DNA of 64,000 bases, from positions 2,914,001 to 2,978,000 of the forward strand of contig JAJFPB010000002.1 of the NCBI GenBank assembly GCA_020881915.1, given 5' to 3'. The position numbers were made by a program, and so were the translations under genes. Of this stretch, positions 61,839 to 64,000 are shown in pieces. The stretch comes from Paramyrothecium sp. XJ0827 (taxonomy: Eukaryota; Ascomycota; Sordariomycetes; Hypocreales; Stachybotryaceae). The notes below the pieces were generated by a model. That model had not been told where the DNA came from, ran no database searches, and was given only the letters and a program-made list of their open reading frames with translations. The first letter of the stretch is position 1. Every line of letters starts with the position of its first letter.

Positions 61839-63540
61839 TTAGAGGTCCCGCCAGACCTCTCGATACTCGGCCCACTTACGGAATCCTGCGCAAATATGTT
61901 AGCGTTGAGTTTGGGTTACAATGTCATAGCGGGCACTTACCAAGAGACTCAAAACCGTGATCTCCGAGCTTGACAGCATCAATGAACATCCCCACCATGC
62001 CTTTCTCACTGAGGAGCTTGTAGCAGCTATGTAACAACCGGACCATGACAGTATCCCTCCGATTTACCATTTCTGGATCATCATCTGATTCACAATTGAT
62101 CAGCACAAGGCTTGCTTGAAATGAAGTCCACGACATGATTAAGTACTTACCTTTAATACAGATGCAAGTAACGCCCCCCATATCCGACCCCATAGTGCTT
62201 GCCCAGGGAATATCTGCAGCAGCACGGCTCCCTCCCTTTGGTGTATAAGTGATTGCCGTGGCGACAAGTGTTGTTCCTTCGAATCCAAGGATGATATCTT
62301 CCATATTAGGGGTATCGAGTATCCGCGCGTACAGGTCGTACCATCCGAAACAGCGCTTCCTCTCGGACTCTCTATCAACCATTGAGATGACATGCTGGTA
62401 GTCACTAAAGGCACATGATCTAAACGATAAACCGGCAGAGGCTAGGTTGAGGGTGGGTAGGTCGGCGAAACGTAGTACCCAATCTCCGACAACACGGCCT
62501 GGTCCCGTGCTAGATTCGTCGATAGCCCACCCTCGACGCCGGAACCACGACGCCGCCGGGCTTTGTGCCGGAAGACCATATAAGAGTCGTGGAAATGTGC
62601 TGCCAAGATGAATCTGTTTCCTGCCCCTGATTTTGTTCAGCTTGGCTAGAGCCTCATTGTGCAGTACACTGCCAATTCCACGATGCCGAAAGTTTTCGTG
62701 AACAACAATCCCGGCTATGGAACCGATCAACAAGTCCGCGTTACGATACGCATACGTAGTGAAGGTAAGACAAAATCCGAGCAACTGCCTGGTGCTATGG
62801 TCTCGTACGACGTAATGCGAGTCGTACCCATCTAGCTTCAAGAGTGATCCCCATGTGTCGCGGTCCAGATGAAATTGCGAAGAAGAGGCCGATTGCCATA
62901 GTTCGTATGCTTCGGAGGTATCGTGCTCATGATTCCACGGATCAACGTTCCACAGAATTTTGCTCGGTACTGGGGAGACAGATTCAGCCACCGATGGAGG
63001 CGCTGGTGTTGCCTCGTCGATTAACAACGAGGCCAAGGCGTGTAGATCCGACGGCGTGAAATTCGACGCTGTTAGCACCGTTGGGAAGCCAAGATATTCG
63101 GCTTCCCTGTCGCTAATGGGACAGCATGCTACAATGAGGAGCGGCCTAGTGTCGCACACCTCACCCACAATCTCGGCAAATTCTAGCTGAGAGACTCCAT
63201 CAATGTCCTGAAGGTCGGTGACCACAAATATGACGACTTTTGCACGCCTGATGAAAGCGACATGAACACCAGTAATCCCATGCTTCCTGGTGTAAGGAAC
63301 GTGACGCACGGAAGGGTGTCGTTTCGACAGAATTTCCCCAAAAGGCTGGAAGGGGTCTCGGATCTCGGGAGGGCCTTGGTGTAGAGGAATAACCACTGGC
63401 GTCAGAAGAAGTATAACTTCATCATCTGACACGATCTTGCTCAACGGAATGCAGTCTTGCCGGTCCCATAAGACAGTTGCCGATGGCCTTGTCGCATCAT
63501 CTGATCCAGTGACCGATGGTGAGTAGTTTCCCATCGACAT
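61839..63540 (-). CDS. GNAT acetyltransferase with GH3 C-terminal domain
   Basis: The model is complement(61839..61885, 61941..62084, 62151..63540), 526 aa, introns 55 and 66 nt. Splicing the last intron gives the ending GFRKWAEYREVWRDL. Residues about 20-175 resemble the C-terminal domain of fungal Nag3-type GH3 beta-N-acetylglucosaminidases: ATVLWDRQDCIPL, DDEVILLLTPVV, DPFQPFGEILSKRHPSVRHVPY and GVHVAFIRRAKVVIFVV. Residues about 195-340 are a GNAT fold with the acetyl-CoA loop HENFRHRGIGSVL (281-293) and a following FRRRGW; a second, diverged GNAT-like half runs about 370-520. The GH3 catalytic (beta/alpha)8 domain that normally precedes is absent, and an in-frame TGA lies 15 nt upstream of the start. 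The acceptor substrate is unknown. The family link is from memory. An upstream exon outside the window cannot be fully excluded. Confidence 0.8.
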
Positions 63541-64000
63541 GTTCGTTGGCTGTCACATGGCCCTGGGACACAAGACGCTGTTGTCACTCGGAGGCTAGGC
63601 TTGACTGCCACAGTCCAGGTTTGCTGTCCAGACCGAATTTAGCTCAAGTGTTCGCAATTTTGGACCAGGGTAAAGCTTTGCTTAGAGCAGTGGAAATTTG
63701 GGGTTGGCTGGTCACGAAAATAGCTAAGTAGCAGGATGGCCGCAATCCGAAATGTCAAGGTCAGGTTCCTGACGTTGACGTATTATAGGGTTATGTTCGT
63801 GGTAGAAATAAGATGAATGCAAAGGCGGTCCATCAGGATCTACTGAGGCACCATGGCATAAGCCCTTGGTTCTGCTTTTTCGATGGATGCCACCCTGTCA
63901 GCTCATCTGTTTCCTCTGTGCGACCCAATAAACCAAGCTCACTGAACAGCACAGGGCGCGCGGACACTACTCGGTGCAAATAAGCTCTCGTATCGTCGTC
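63541..64000. other. Upstream flank of the GNAT gene, window edge
   Basis: Holds the promoter. Two CRE-like TGACG half-sites sit in CCTGACGTTGACGTA near 63768-63781. A minus-strand frame is open for 55 codons from the window edge to a stop at 63833-63835. It has no recognised motif and may be chance or the 3' end of another gene. Confidence 0.4.

Noticed and set aside
1..64000. tRNA, rRNA or snRNA genes
   Set aside because: I looked for T-loop GGTTCRA patterns with a matching acceptor stem and for known snRNA cores on both strands and found none convincing; a covariance-model scan would be decisive.

Overview
This is nuclear DNA from a filamentous ascomycete. I infer Pezizomycotina, most likely Sordariomycetes. 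The support is: genes on both strands with short GT-AG introns (about 50 to 180 nt) and CTAAC-like branch sites; proteins that match fungal families such as an Sfl1-type heat-shock factor, Ypt1, Cse1, tuberin, Mcl1/Ctf4 and Gid7; and intergenic DNA rich in the TACCT/AGGTA pentamer, which I associate with this class. Order and species cannot be fixed by reading. I saw no operon, CRISPR array, rRNA or tRNA gene, and no intact transposon.

Layout. An HSF-type transcription factor (18-2013, -) is followed by a 5.8 kb gene-free stretch dense in TACCT repeats. Mcl1/Ctf4 (7853-10456, -) and a WD40 protein (10853-12145, +) are divergent and share a 396 bp promoter carrying two MluI cell-cycle boxes. 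After 6.3 kb without a gene come a serine-rich fungal protein (18500-21436, +), the Rab GTPase Ypt1 (22624-23628, -), a DUF2358/C6orf136-like probable mitochondrial protein (24838-25779, +), LSM1 (26657-27377, -) and a diphosphoinositol-polyphosphate Nudix hydrolase (28713-29380, -). Then follow a Gid7/WDR26 homologue (33486-36068, +), a small secreted protein broken by a 34-nt tandem duplication (37943-38504, +), an 8 kb gene desert, a PH-like fungal protein (46652-48658, +), the exportin Cse1 (49354-52605, -), intronless tuberin/Tsc2 (54321-59117, +) and a GH3_C-GNAT protein (61839-63540, -).

The genes are mainly housekeeping and signalling: replication-fork cohesion (Mcl1), ER-Golgi traffic (Ypt1), mRNA decay (LSM1), importin-alpha recycling (Cse1), TOR control (Tsc2), GID ubiquitin ligase (Gid7) and inositol pyrophosphate turnover (Nudix). 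They do not form a biosynthetic cluster. Intron-exon structures were worked out by hand from splice sites, reading phase and family conservation. All multi-exon models given as complete keep an open frame of whole codons.

The points most worth a second look are the GNAT protein that keeps the GH3 C-terminal domain but has lost the catalytic domain, the frameshifting duplication in the secreted protein, the paired MCB sites at mcl1, promoter-side TACCT arrays and palindromes, an imperfect hairpin with RIP-like transitions at 38737-38819, and the unresolved start of the Gid7 gene.
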